Assembly (NCBI RefSeq): GCF_900115055.1
Contig: NZ_FOVD01000003.1
Coordinates: 124,001 to 188,000, forward strand
Origin: Chryseobacterium oleae
Lineage (GTDB): Bacteria; Bacteroidota; Bacteroidia; Flavobacteriales; Weeksellaceae
Length of the DNA: 64,000 nt
Direction: 5' to 3'
The translations under genes and the position numbers were made by a program. A model generated the notes under the pieces. The model saw only the letters and a list, made by a program, of their open reading frames with translations, was not told the DNA's origin and ran no database searches. This document shows positions 1-7,890 of the stretch, piece after piece; the stretch's first letter is position 1, and every line of letters starts with the position of its first letter.

Positions 1-240
1 ACGACAACAGGTGGTATTACGACCACTCAGTCGGTATCTAACTCTGAAGACATCAACAAAGATAATGTTAACAAGTTTAACTTAGGATTAGGTTTAGGTC
101 TTGGATATGATATCACTCAAAACCTGGGCATCAACGCAAGATACATCAACAGTCTTACGGATATGAGAAACCAAAAGCCTGAAGGTACAGAACCTTTGAA
201 CCACAGAGCGTTTCAGTTGGGTCTGAATTACAAGTTCTAA
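1..240 (+). CDS. Outer-membrane beta-barrel protein, C-terminal fragment
   Basis: The reading frame is open from the left edge of the window to a TAA at 238-240, giving the last 79 residues of a protein whose start lies outside. It holds alternating polar and hydrophobic strands typical of an outer-membrane beta-barrel and ends in a terminal aromatic residue (…GLNYKF), the usual last-strand signature that directs insertion by the BAM machinery. The stretch NLGINARYIN followed by a short loop and a final strand resembles the porin/OmpA-like barrels common in Chryseobacterium. A strong hairpin terminator follows directly. The precise family cannot be decided from this piece. Confidence 0.6.
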   Translation, partial: TTTGGITTTQSVSNSEDINKDNVNKFNLGLGLGLGYDITQNLGINARYINSLTDMRNQKPEGTEPLNHRAFQLGLNYKF

Positions 241-270
241 TAAGAGACAATCAATTATTTAACCTATAGT

Positions 271-311
271 AAAGTCCGGATTTAAATTATTTAAGTCCGG
301 ACTTTCGTTTT
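271..311 (+). terminator. Rho-independent terminator of the barrel gene
   Basis: A perfect 10-bp stem, AAAGTCCGGA (271-280) with TCCGGACTTT (296-305), is followed by a T-rich run. It ends the barrel gene and could also work for the gene arriving from the minus strand. Confidence 0.85.
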
Positions 312-322
312 TTGATGATGAT

Positions 323-357
323 AGATGTCAGACACCAGATTTCAGATATCAGATATT
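323..357 (+). repeat. Degenerate AGATNTCAG tandem repeat
   Basis: About 35 bp made of four imperfect copies of an AGA-x-x-TCAG unit (for example CAGATTTCAGATATCAGATA). It carries no gene. The same kind of repeat occurs at 49904-49940, and a TTAGA-type relative flanks the four-helix-bundle gene at 3121-3560. The following stretch 364-385 holds a small GGCT/AGCC hairpin around TTCGAG that is related to the one at 27379-27405. Confidence 0.5.
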
Positions 358-513
358 ATCACTGGGGGCTTCGAGATTCTTAGCCATCAGGTATTTGTCA
401 TTCATTCAACCTTTTCTGGTGTATTAGATTATGCGCATCCCGAAATTCTCAAACTCTACGACAGTCTGACGCTCAAACCCTAAAACACTCCCACTCTCAA
501 ACCTCTTTACCGG

Positions 514-1461
514 TTATTCAAATATCCTCGGATCATCGCTGATCACACCGTCTATTCCCATGTCTTTTAATTCTTTTAATCTTTCTTTTGTGTTGACGGT
601 CCATGGGATCACTTTCATGCCCAAGGCATGGCATTCCTGTACCAATTTTGAAGTAACGAGGGTGTGATCAGGACTGTAAATGGTTGGGATAAAACTTAGA
701 AATTTCATATCTCCGGCTACACCATTCAAATGATTCGGATATTCTTTGAATTTGTCAGCGGGTATATTTTCGAAATGAGCCTGCTGTTGAACTATCTTTT
801 TATCATCCACTTTTTCTACCAACAGAGCGGTCATGACCTTAGGATATTCCTTATGAATGATTTCCAATGTTCTGGGATCAAACGACTGAATAATTACTCT
901 GTCCTGAATGCCTTTTTTGACAATAATTTTCATCATCAGATCTACAAATTCCTTAGGTTCCGGATGAAATATATTGTCGGAAAAAGGACGTGTTTTGGTT
1001 TCTATATTATAAAATGGCAAAGGTCTTTTCAATTCGCGGGAATACGCCTCGCAGGCATCTATTACATCTTCGAAGAGCGGTTTCTGAACCTTCATCTTCT
1101 TCTGGTCAGGATAGCGGTCAAGTTTCTTTGAGCCTACATCAAAGGTTTGAATCTTTGCATAGGACATATCATAAATTTTATAGTAAAATCCAGAGTCTTT
1201 CGGAATATAGGTTCCATCCGGTTTTGTTATTAATTCAGGGGAAAGGAAAGCATCATGGGAAAGGATTACTTTTTTGTCTTTTGTGATGGCAAGATCCATT
1301 TCCAGCGTCGTTACATTCATTTTCAGGGCATTCTTCATGGCCGGAATTGTATTTTCAGGATACAGGGACTTTCCGCCACGATGCGCCTGATTATCAAAAG
1401 TCTGAGAGGAATACCATTGGGTCAGTACCAGAAAAGCACCGGTTAAAAATACGTTCTTCAT
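514..1461 (-). CDS. Secreted glycerophosphodiester phosphodiesterase (GDPD family)
   Basis: A 315-residue enzyme that would hydrolyse glycerophosphodiesters to glycerol 3-phosphate and an alcohol, acting in the periplasm or outside. Family signs are HRGG followed by PENT near the N-terminus, LEMDLAITKD (metal-binding Glu/Asp), LSHD (catalytic His), and a C-terminal PWTVN…GIDGVISDDP stretch closing the TIM barrel. I chose the ATG at 1461 because it opens a signal peptide (KNVFLTGAFLVLTQW…) and because a -7 promoter element, TAAATTTG on the minus strand, lies at 1482-1489. The longer frame reaching 1539 would translate through this promoter and the purF terminator at 1546-1578. The enzyme is therefore a separate unit downstream of purF. 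Confidence 0.88.
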   Translation of the reverse strand: MKNVFLTGAFLVLTQWYSSQTFDNQAHRGGKSLYPENTIPAMKNALKMNVTTLEMDLAITKDKKVILSHDAFLSPELITKPDGTYIPKDSGFYYKIYDMSYAKIQTFDVGSKKLDRYPDQKKMKVQKPLFEDVIDACEAYSRELKRPLPFYNIETKTRPFSDNIFHPEPKEFVDLMMKIIVKKGIQDRVIIQSFDPRTLEIIHKEYPKVMTALLVEKVDDKKIVQQQAHFENIPADKFKEYPNHLNGVAGDMKFLSFIPTIYSPDHTLVTSKLVQECHALGMKVIPWTVNTKERLKELKDMGIDGVISDDPRIFE

Positions 1462-1481
1462 TTTGCTACAGTTTAAGGAAA

Positions 1482-1489
1482 CAAATTTA
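1482..1489 (-). promoter_or_regulatory. -7 promoter element (TAAATTTG) of the GDPD gene
   Basis: Exact match to the Bacteroidetes -7 consensus TAnnTTTG, 20 bp upstream of the ATG at 1461. No TTG is seen at the -33 position. It decides the start of the gene. Confidence 0.55.
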
Positions 1490-1545
1490 GAATTTGCCCC
1501 TGTACTGTATGATAAAGGAATATTAAGCTTTTGATACATTTATAA

Positions 1546-1578
1546 AAACAAAAAGAGCCAGACTCAATGCCTGGCTTC
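1546..1578 (-). terminator. Terminator of the pur cluster, after purF
   Basis: On the minus strand AAGCCAGG and CTGGCTC form a hairpin 28 bp past the purF stop, followed by the T-rich run CTTTTTGTTTTT. Confidence 0.8.
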
Positions 1579-1605
1579 TTCTTTTTTATTTCGAATCGCA
1601 GATGA

Positions 1606-3105
1606 TTAATTAAATAATTCTATCTCCTCTCCTTTTTCTACCGGATATTCTTCTGTGAAACATCCGAAACAGTGGTTGGAAGATCCTAAAATTTCTTTCA
1701 GGTTTTCTGTACTTAAAAACTCTAATGAGTCTACACCCAGATAATCTCTAAGCTCTTCTGTCGTCATATTGGCCGAAATCAGATCATCTTTTGAAGGAGT
1801 ATCGATTCCTAAGTAGCACGGAGCAATAATAGGAGGAGAAACACTTCTGAAGTGGATCTCTTTCACACCTGCATCCTTCAATATTTTCACCAATCTCTTG
1901 GAAGTAGTTCCTCTCACGATAGAATCGTCGATGATCACTACTCTTTTATCCTTGATCTCTGAAATAATCGGGTTAAGCTTAAGGTTTACTACCCTTTCTC
2001 TCATTTCCTGTGTAGGAACGATGAAACTTCTTCCGATGTATCTGTTTTTGATCAGAACCGGACGGAAAGGTATTCCGGAAGCTTTTGAGAAACCTATGGC
2101 AGCCGGAACTCCTGAATCAGGAACCCCGATCACGATATCCGCTTCTACAGGAGCCTGCTCCCAGATCTTTTCACCGGACTTTTCTCTGATTTCATATACG
2201 TTGATGTTTTCCAGTGTAGAGTCAGGTCTTGCGAAGTAGATGTATTCAAAAGAACAGATTCTCTGCTTCCCTCTTCCCTCATTCACCATATAAGACTGAA
2301 GTTTTCCAGGCTCATTTTCATTGGTATAAATAATCTCTCCCGGAAGGATATCACGTACATACTGAGCGCCTACAGCATCCAAAGCAACAGATTCGGAAGC
2401 TACCACGTAAGTATTTTCATCAACAGCTCCTAAAACCAACGGACGGATCCCGTTGAAGTCTCTGAATGCAAAGAATTTATTTCTCGTCATTCCCACTACG
2501 GAGTAAGCACCTTCAATTTTCTCCATGGTAGCTTTGATAGCTCCACGAAGTCCTAAGTCAAGATTTTTCTGGATCAATCTTAAAATAACCTCAGAATCGG
2601 AAGTAGCTCTGAAGACAACGCCTTCAGCTTCCAGTTCATTTTTTAATTCTCTCGCATTGGTAAGGTTACCGTTATGCGCTATAGAAAGAATAATCTGGTC
2701 GTACTCGTTTTTCGCGAAGAACGGCTGGAAATTATACTTCTTTTTGTCTCCTGCAGTGGTATAACGGGTATGCCCGATTGCAGAATTTCCCATAAAAGCC
2801 TCAGGTTCCTGAATTTCTTTATAAACGTCTAAAACCAGTCCTTCATCTTTCATGTTCGTGATTTTCCCGTCTTTTAAAACGGAAATACCGCAGGCTTCCT
2901 GTCCTCTGTGCTGGAGGGCAAAAAGTCCGAACTGTGAAAGCGAAAACGTATCCAGATCATTGTCAGAGTACAGTCCGAAGATTCCGCACTCCTCATTGGG
3001 AGCATCCAGTCTTTCTTCTTCCTGCGTTCTGAAAAGATTCCTCCCGTAGGTCTGGCCTCTAAACTGTTTTAAATATTCACTTTTATGAATGTCTAAACTT
3101 TTCAT
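1606..3105 (-). CDS. purF: Amidophosphoribosyltransferase PurF, Fe-S type
   Basis: The 499-residue enzyme makes 5-phosphoribosylamine from PRPP and glutamine, the first committed step of purine synthesis. A 39-residue leader precedes the catalytic Cys40 (EECGIFGLY), which must be exposed by cleavage as in the Bacillus subtilis enzyme. The class II glutaminase domain (HNGNLTNA, RHRGQEACGI) is followed by the phosphoribosyltransferase domain with the PRPP loop VVIIDDSIVRGTTS. Four cysteines fall where the B. subtilis [4Fe-4S] ligands are expected: ICSFEYIYFARPDS, IIAPCYLG and the CFGC pair near the end. It follows purC on the same strand but is separated from it by the four-helix-bundle cassette. 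Purine-nucleotide feedback and oxygen-sensitive stability are known for the family, not shown here. Confidence 0.97.
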   Translation of the reverse strand: MKSLDIHKSEYLKQFRGQTYGRNLFRTQEEERLDAPNEECGIFGLYSDNDLDTFSLSQFGLFALQHRGQEACGISVLKDGKITNMKDEGLVLDVYKEIQEPEAFMGNSAIGHTRYTTAGDKKKYNFQPFFAKNEYDQIILSIAHNGNLTNARELKNELEAEGVVFRATSDSEVILRLIQKNLDLGLRGAIKATMEKIEGAYSVVGMTRNKFFAFRDFNGIRPLVLGAVDENTYVVASESVALDAVGAQYVRDILPGEIIYTNENEPGKLQSYMVNEGRGKQRICSFEYIYFARPDSTLENINVYEIREKSGEKIWEQAPVEADIVIGVPDSGVPAAIGFSKASGIPFRPVLIKNRYIGRSFIVPTQEMRERVVNLKLNPIISEIKDKRVVIIDDSIVRGTTSKRLVKILKDAGVKEIHFRSVSPPIIAPCYLGIDTPSKDDLISANMTTEELRDYLGVDSLEFLSTENLKEILGSSNHCFGCFTEEYPVEKGEEIELFN

Positions 3106-3120
3106 TTCTATTTTTTCTAA

Positions 3121-3153
3121 ATTAGAAGTTAGATATTAGATGTTAGAAATTAG
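3121..3153. repeat. Inverted heptad repeat, purF-side arm of the cassette
   Basis: Degenerate TTAGAAG / TTAGATA units, about 33 bp. The core (3123-3146) matches the reverse complement of the other arm at 3530-3560 with about 21 of 22 positions identical, so the two arms face each other around the four-helix-bundle gene. Confidence 0.75.
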
Positions 3154-3169
3154 TCTAAGTCAACTTCAA

Positions 3170-3529
3170 TTATAATTTTAAACTTTCTTTTAATGAGTAT
3201 ATCATCTTCTGAATTTCAGCTAAAAGTTCTTTTAAAGGTACTACTTTAGCTTCAGAAATAAAATCCAGATCTATTAACAACTGTAATTGAGTTTGCAGTT
3301 CATAGGTAGAACCAAATGCAATTCCAAGAAATTGATAGAACTCATTCTTATTATTTCTTCCAGCTCCTTCAGCAATATTAGAAGGTATTGAAACGGCACA
3401 TCTTCTGATTTGAGACAGCAGACCAAATTTTTCTTCAGCTGGAAGTTCTGCAGAAACTAAATAAACTTCTTTTACCAAAGCCATCGATTTCTTCCAAACC
3501 TTCAAATCTTCTATCCTGTGCGATTTCAT
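3170..3529 (-). CDS. Four helix bundle protein (S23 / 23S-IVS family)
   Basis: A 119-residue all-helical protein. The family pattern is clear: an N-terminal LKVWKKSMALV, then FGLLSQIRRCAVSIPSNIAEG, GRNNKNEFYQFLGIAFGS and a last ELQTQLQLLIDL helix pair. The family is found as ORFs within 23S rRNA intervening sequences and, widely in Bacteroidetes, as stand-alone genes; it forms pentameric barrels and is related to the Avd protein of diversity-generating retroelements. No reverse transcriptase or template repeat is nearby. It sits inside the purC-purF run, bounded on both sides by inverted TTAGAAG-type repeats (3121-3153 and 3530-3560), which suggests it came in as a small cassette. Its function is unknown. 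Confidence 0.9.
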   Translation of the reverse strand: MKSHRIEDLKVWKKSMALVKEVYLVSAELPAEEKFGLLSQIRRCAVSIPSNIAEGAGRNNKNEFYQFLGIAFGSTYELQTQLQLLIDLDFISEAKVVPLKELLAEIQKMIYSLKESLKL

Positions 3530-3560
3530 ACTAACTTCTAATATCTAACTTCTAACTTCT
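3530..3560. repeat. Inverted heptad repeat, purC-side arm of the cassette
   Basis: Repeated CTAACTTCTA / ATCTAACTTCT units directly against the start codon of the four-helix-bundle gene. Reverse complement of the 3121-3153 arm. Confidence 0.75.
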
Positions 3561-3565
3561 CCAAT

Positions 3566-4285
3566 TTACTTACCAAGTAAATTTTTCAGTCTGTTGTAGA
3601 TCTCTACGTAAGCTTCCGTCACTTCTCCAAGATCTCTTCTGAATCTGTCTTTATCCAGTTTCTTCATGGTATCTTTGTCCCAAAGTCTGCATGTATCAGG
3701 AGAAATTTCGTCAGCAAGGATGATTTCCCCGTCTGCCGTTTTTCCTAATTCAATTTTGAAATCAACCAGGATGATGTTCATTTTATCAAAAAGGTCGATC
3801 AGGATTTCGTTGATATCAGAAGTCAGTTCATACATTTCATCCAATTCCTCATAGGTTGCTGCTCCTAAAAAAACGGCGTGGTGATCGTTGATAAGCGGAT
3901 CTCCCAACTCGTCTTTTTTGTAGCAGATATCGAAGATGGTCACCGGAGATTTAATTCCTTCTTCCACTCCTAATCTTTGAGCCATACTTCCTGCAGAGTA
4001 GTTTCTTACCACCATTTCCAATGGAATGATAGATACTTTTTTTACCAGCTGCTCTCTCTCGTCTAATTGTTTGATGAAATGAGTTTTAATCCCTTTTTCA
4101 TTTAAGTATTCAAAAATAAGAGTGGTGATCGCGTTGTTCATTTCGCCTTTCAAATCAACAGACCCTCTTTTTTGAGCGTTAAATGCTGTAGCGTCGTCTT
4201 TAAAACGTACTACTACTTCATTAGGATTATCGGTAGCAAATACCTGTTTTGCCTTACCTTCGTACAACATTTCTTTCTTTTCCAT
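3566..4285 (-). CDS. purC: SAICAR synthase PurC
   Basis: The 239-residue protein is phosphoribosylaminoimidazole-succinocarboxamide synthase, which joins CAIR and aspartate with ATP in purine synthesis. It starts with the diagnostic [11 protein letters not shown], followed by [23 protein letters not shown] and the C-terminal [14 protein letters not shown] signature. Length fits the short bacterial form. It lies 33 bp after the DUF3307 gene and 36 bp before the four-helix-bundle gene, all on the minus strand. Pairing of purC with purF is a common flavobacterial order. Confidence 0.97.
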   Translation of the reverse strand: MEKKEMLYEGKAKQVFATDNPNEVVVRFKDDATAFNAQKRGSVDLKGEMNNAITTLIFEYLNEKGIKTHFIKQLDEREQLVKKVSIIPLEMVVRNYSAGSMAQRLGVEEGIKSPVTIFDICYKKDELGDPLINDHHAVFLGAATYEELDEMYELTSDINEILIDLFDKMNIILVDFKIELGKTADGEIILADEISPDTCRLWDKDTMKKLDKDRFRRDLGEVTEAYVEIYNRLKNLLGK

Positions 4286-4318
4286 TTCTAAATTCTTGTT
4301 AGTTAGATTTATTTTATA

Positions 4319-5014
4319 TTACTTAATTAAAATTCCTGTTAAAACAGCTAATCCGAAACTCAGCAGTGTTCCGATCAATACATATTCCGTAAGCTTTCGC
4401 TGTTTAGCCTGTGCCAGATCGCTGAATCTGAAAACCGATTTGGCAGCCACCATAAAACCTACGCCTTCCCAGTGATTCACCATAATAAACGTGAACACCA
4501 GAAGACGTTCCAGTATTCCGATATATTTTCCTGCACTCGACAGCGATTCGGTCTGTAAACTGCTTTGTGTCTCCGGAACCGGAGTCCATGAAGACAATAA
4601 TATTTTGATAAAGATGGATGCAGGGGTTGACAGAAATAATGCCGCCATCCCAATTTTTAAAACTTCCTGATTGCTCAGAAAATTAAAACTGAATTCTTTG
4701 AAATAGAATGAGATTCCCAGAATTACAAGAATATGCAGCATCTGATCAATGAAAAACCATCTCTTTTTATTCTTTACGTTTTGAAAGATCAGTTTTGAGG
4801 CATCAATGATAAGATGCGTGATCCCCACCAAAATAGAAACCCACCAGAGGTCTGTATTCCAAAGGAAAACAAAACTTAAAATGGTATGAATCAGAACATG
4901 AAGGTACAAATACGGACTTTTCAGCTTACGGCGTTCTTTATCTGCAACCCAAGAATCTGGCTGAAGAATAAAATCTCCGAATAGATGTGCCAATATGAGT
5001 TTAGTAAAGATCAT
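4319..5014 (-). CDS. DUF3307 integral membrane protein
   Basis: A 231-residue membrane protein. The N-terminal KLILAHLFGDFILQPDSWV is the DUF3307 signature (a His/Asp-containing first helix), followed by several hydrophobic helices (roughly residues 44-75, 88-110, 115-145, 170-190 and 210-230). The family has no settled biochemical role. The gene starts only 2 bp after the satD-like gene ends, so the two are surely cotranscribed and probably work together; this pairing is one I recall from other Bacteroidetes and Firmicutes. No signal peptide and no sorting domain. Confidence 0.8.
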   Translation of the reverse strand: MIFTKLILAHLFGDFILQPDSWVADKERRKLKSPYLYLHVLIHTILSFVFLWNTDLWWVSILVGITHLIIDASKLIFQNVKNKKRWFFIDQMLHILVILGISFYFKEFSFNFLSNQEVLKIGMAALFLSTPASIFIKILLSSWTPVPETQSSLQTESLSSAGKYIGILERLLVFTFIMVNHWEGVGFMVAAKSVFRFSDLAQAKQRKLTEYVLIGTLLSFGLAVLTGILIK

Positions 5015-5016
5015 GC

Positions 5017-5622
5017 TTACAGTTCTGAGATTTTCTTTCTAAAATATTGATTAGTTTCTACGATAAGTTCGTAGTTGGCGCGTTTCAGCCTCTGACTTAC
5101 GGAGGACTGTGAGATGGCAAATTTCTTAGCCAGATCTTCCTGTGTGATATCCTGGTTCATGATCATTTCGTGAATGATCTCTGCCGTGGCTACCGTCCAG
5201 CTGTCGAAATCCTTGGAAGACCATTTCAGGAGAATATTTAAATCCCGGTCTACAGCTTCGTTGGAGGTTTTTATAGAAACGGTGTGTCCGTCACTCTTAA
5301 GGTCGTTGAGCAGTCGTCCGGAATGTACGTAGGCTGTTCCATTGGATTCGGTGATTTTTTCAGAGGAAAAATTCTCTTCCCCAATGCCTATAGCAATTCT
5401 TACATCTAAATTTTCCTGACTTCTTATGAGGGACTTTATGGCTAGAAAACGCCAGAACACTTCATCAATGCTACACTTAAACTGGAACTCGTCTCCTCTG
5501 TAGATTTCCCATGCGAGCGGTGAACTTCCCCAATTTTCCAGGAGATTCTTGAGTCTGGTGATCCAAACTTCCGTGTCTGCATGCTGTGAATTTATAATAT
5601 CACCGGTTATGACCGCTATCAT
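5017..5622 (-). CDS. SatD-family protein with C-terminal helix-turn-helix
   Basis: 201 residues. The N-terminal MIAVITGDIINS is the conserved opening of SatD proteins, followed by a cyclase-like fold region (IYRGDEFQ, VRIAIGIGEE, SGRLLNDL). The last ~50 residues are a helix-turn-helix: DITQEDLAKKFAISQSSVSQ then RLKRANYEL, of the type that reads DNA. The start is fixed by the domain. The -7 element TATATTTG lies at 5627-5634, only 4 bp upstream, so the mRNA would be essentially leaderless. Three 20-bp palindromes with a 29-bp period cover the region upstream and overlap the -7 element, so I infer that this protein binds them and represses its own two-gene unit. Streptococcal SatD belongs to an acid-tolerance and secretion locus; the function here is not known. 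Confidence 0.82.
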   Translation of the reverse strand: MIAVITGDIINSQHADTEVWITRLKNLLENWGSSPLAWEIYRGDEFQFKCSIDEVFWRFLAIKSLIRSQENLDVRIAIGIGEENFSSEKITESNGTAYVHSGRLLNDLKSDGHTVSIKTSNEAVDRDLNILLKWSSKDFDSWTVATAEIIHEMIMNQDITQEDLAKKFAISQSSVSQRLKRANYELIVETNQYFRKKISEL

Positions 5623-5626
5623 TATG

Positions 5627-5634
5627 CAAATATA
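5627..5634 (-). promoter_or_regulatory. -7 element (TATATTTG) of the satD-like unit
   Basis: Exact TAnnTTTG match on the minus strand. Its upstream half overlaps the first operator palindrome (5631-5650), and its last base is 4 bp from the start codon, pointing to a leaderless transcript. Confidence 0.6.
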
Positions 5635-5708
5635 AGCATAATTACTTATAAATAAAAAATATAAGCAGAAACACTTATAGATATTGATTATTAGTGAATC
5701 TGCTTATA
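5631..5708. promoter_or_regulatory. Three tandem operator-like palindromes, 29-bp period
   Basis: TATAAG-N8-CTTATA occurs at 5631-5650 and 5660-5679, and TATTAG-N8-CTTATA at 5689-5708. All three are 20 bp long and start exactly 29 bp apart. A further half-site TATAAG is at 5725-5730. They fill the gap upstream of the satD-like gene and overlap its -7 element. The regular arrangement suggests cooperative binding of a dimeric regulator, most simply the helix-turn-helix protein encoded next to it. Confidence 0.75.
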
Positions 5709-5795
5709 TCAATTATGTATTGTTTATAAGCTTTTTAACGAAAAAAATAAAAATTCGAAAGCCTAAAATGACCCAAATGGGCTCTTGCCGCTCAG

Positions 5796-7697
5796 TTATT
5801 TTTTAATAAACTGATACACTTTTTCATCAAGTTTTAAGAAATAAAAACCTGCAGAAAGATTCTGAAGAGAAATATTCTTCTTGTTCCTGAACGGATTTTT
5901 TTCAGTGTAAATTATTTTTCCTGAAACGTCCAGTACCTGAGCCATCTTAATTTCCTGAGTTTCTCCGCTCACGAAAAGATCATCATGAACCGGGTTCGGA
6001 TATATTTTAAACTCTTTATTTGAAGTGATAAGATCAGTCGTAGATAAAGTTCCTCCAAGATTCTGGCAGTAGTTGATCGCATAAGAATCCCATTCACTTA
6101 AAGTAAACGTACTTGTCGGCTGGGTGACTGTGCTTTTTCTGTAAAGAGAAAGATTACCGTTTGCATTAGCCGTACTTTTCAAACCGATTGCATCCACAGT
6201 CCCAAAACCCTTATAGGCTAATTCTACATACTGACTTCCTGTATATGTCATAGGAGTGGAAGCCGTAACAAATTTAGCCTGTGAATTGGTATAACACGTG
6301 AATGCTGCATTAGGGTTTAAAACAACAAATGTTTGATTATTGGCAATTTTACCCTCAAGCTGAAAACTGTCTGAGAAATAATAACTGGTTCCACTGCTGA
6401 ACTGAATATTCAGATTGTAGTTATTCAGATTAACTTCATGTCCGGTTTTATTGGTAATTTCTATCGCTTTATTATTGCCGCTTCCTTCAATATATTTGCT
6501 AATCATTAAATCCTTTGAAAAACCGTCTGAAGCAATGGTGGCTGCCGTAGCAACGTTACTCATTGGAGATTCCAGATATCCTTTATCATAAGATTTTACC
6601 GTAAAAGTATACGTTGTTGACGGAGTCAGCCTATCAATAGAGATACTGGTACTTTTAGTAGTAGCAATAGGCGTTGCAGCACCATTCATATAAATTTTGT
6701 ATCCTAAAATATCCGTATCTGCACTTGGCGTCCAGCTTAAATTGACAAAATTGGCATTCTGTTGAGCTACCGACAGGTTTATCGGGGCAGAAGGCGCATT
6801 TGCATCAGGAGTTTCAGACCAGATTAAATCCACCCAACCCGGATTATCAATAAATGGATTTCTGTTTTTCTGAATACTGTACACCGTATTATTTCGGTCT
6901 ATTTCCCTTTGTGAAACAGGATCTAAAGTATTCCACTGTTTTAACATTGTAATGTAAGCCGGTTCAAAAGCACGTTCTTCCGTGCCATCCAACTGGGATT
7001 CGTCATTGGCCGGAGTAGTTCCTGCATTATGATTAAACCCGTTCAGCTTTCCTTCATATCTTACCGCAAAATACAGCAATGCTCTGGCAACATCTCCTTT
7101 AAATTCATTGATTGGCTCATAAACACGTCCTGTATAAGCCAAGCCCGGAGTTGCATCGTTGGCTATCTTTGAACCATTGGTAAAATTATAATAAACCGTT
7201 GATCCCGCTACACCATAAGGGTAATTGGATCTTCTCTGATTGATCCAGGCATCCACCGGCACTACATAAAACAAGTCAGAATACATAGGATAATTACTGA
7301 TGCTTCCTGTACTGAATGTACTTTGCGGAACCATATGCTCCCGGTTCCACGCGATTCCTTCTCCTGTAATAGAACCTGATCCCTGCAATTGTGTGGAGTT
7401 GTACTCATATGAATCTGGTCCGTTCGGAATTTCTGAGTAAATATCTAATAATATGTAGTTCCCATTGGAAGGATTGTTGGTGCTATTATGATCGTAATAA
7501 ACATCTAAATCTGTCTGTTTATAATATTCCTGCAAGTCGCCATAGTGCCAGTTGACATTCTTTTCAGCAATAATATCATGCAACTTAGACTTCAGCGCAT
7601 AACCGCTAAGTCCCACTGTTCCGTCATAATATCCCGCCGGAGCCTGGGCAGAAATAAGTGAGGAGATTAAAATAATAGGTAGTAGAAGTTTTTTCAT
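5796..7697 (-). CDS. Secreted endonuclease I family nuclease with FN3 and T9SS sorting domain
   Basis: A 633-residue multidomain exoprotein. Order: signal peptide (1-19, …SLISAQA), an endonuclease I domain (about 25-300) with the catalytic AWNREHMVPQS and SDLFYVVPVDAWINQRRSN motifs, a fibronectin type III domain (about 303-390), a lamin-tail-like beta domain (about 392-530) and a C-terminal T9SS sorting domain (about 560-633) with KIYPNPVHDDLFVSG. The enzyme would cut DNA and RNA unspecifically outside the cell, for nutrient or phosphate scavenging. It is transcribed toward the satD-like gene but the 98 bp between its stop and the first operator half-site, and the operators themselves, argue for separate units. 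Confidence 0.92.
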   Translation of the reverse strand: MKKLLLPIILISSLISAQAPAGYYDGTVGLSGYALKSKLHDIIAEKNVNWHYGDLQEYYKQTDLDVYYDHNSTNNPSNGNYILLDIYSEIPNGPDSYEYNSTQLQGSGSITGEGIAWNREHMVPQSTFSTGSISNYPMYSDLFYVVPVDAWINQRRSNYPYGVAGSTVYYNFTNGSKIANDATPGLAYTGRVYEPINEFKGDVARALLYFAVRYEGKLNGFNHNAGTTPANDESQLDGTEERAFEPAYITMLKQWNTLDPVSQREIDRNNTVYSIQKNRNPFIDNPGWVDLIWSETPDANAPSAPINLSVAQQNANFVNLSWTPSADTDILGYKIYMNGAATPIATTKSTSISIDRLTPSTTYTFTVKSYDKGYLESPMSNVATAATIASDGFSKDLMISKYIEGSGNNKAIEITNKTGHEVNLNNYNLNIQFSSGTSYYFSDSFQLEGKIANNQTFVVLNPNAAFTCYTNSQAKFVTASTPMTYTGSQYVELAYKGFGTVDAIGLKSTANANGNLSLYRKSTVTQPTSTFTLSEWDSYAINYCQNLGGTLSTTDLITSNKEFKIYPNPVHDDLFVSGETQEIKMAQVLDVSGKIIYTEKNPFRNKKNISLQNLSAGFYFLKLDEKVYQFIKK

Positions 7698-7840
7698 TCC
7701 TTAAAAATTGGGAGGCTAAAATAGTAAATTAAAACACTTAAAGTTCTGAAAAATTTATTAAAAAATCATTAATTATGAAAATATAAAAAATTGATTATTA
7801 AAATATTGCGTATATGATCTTATGAGCTAAATAATTATTT

Positions 7841-7869
7841 TTGGCTTTCCGTCAATTTAATTATCTTTG
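7841..7869 (+). promoter_or_regulatory. Promoter of the acyl-CoA dehydrogenase gene
   Basis: TTG at 7841-7843, an 18-bp spacer, and TATCTTTG at 7862-7869: a full Bacteroidetes promoter. It overlaps the alternative TTG start at 7867 and so fixes the ATG at 7891. Confidence 0.75.
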
Positions 7870-7890
7870 GGAACTAACTATTTTATCTAT

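Noticed and set aside
730..1446. Several open frames on the plus strand opposite the GDPD gene
   Set aside because: They are shadows of a well-supported minus-strand gene and show no domain, signal peptide or promoter.
3121..3560. Diversity-generating retroelement, suggested by the Avd-like four-helix-bundle gene
   Set aside because: No reverse transcriptase, no template/variable repeat pair with A-specific changes, and no target gene nearby.
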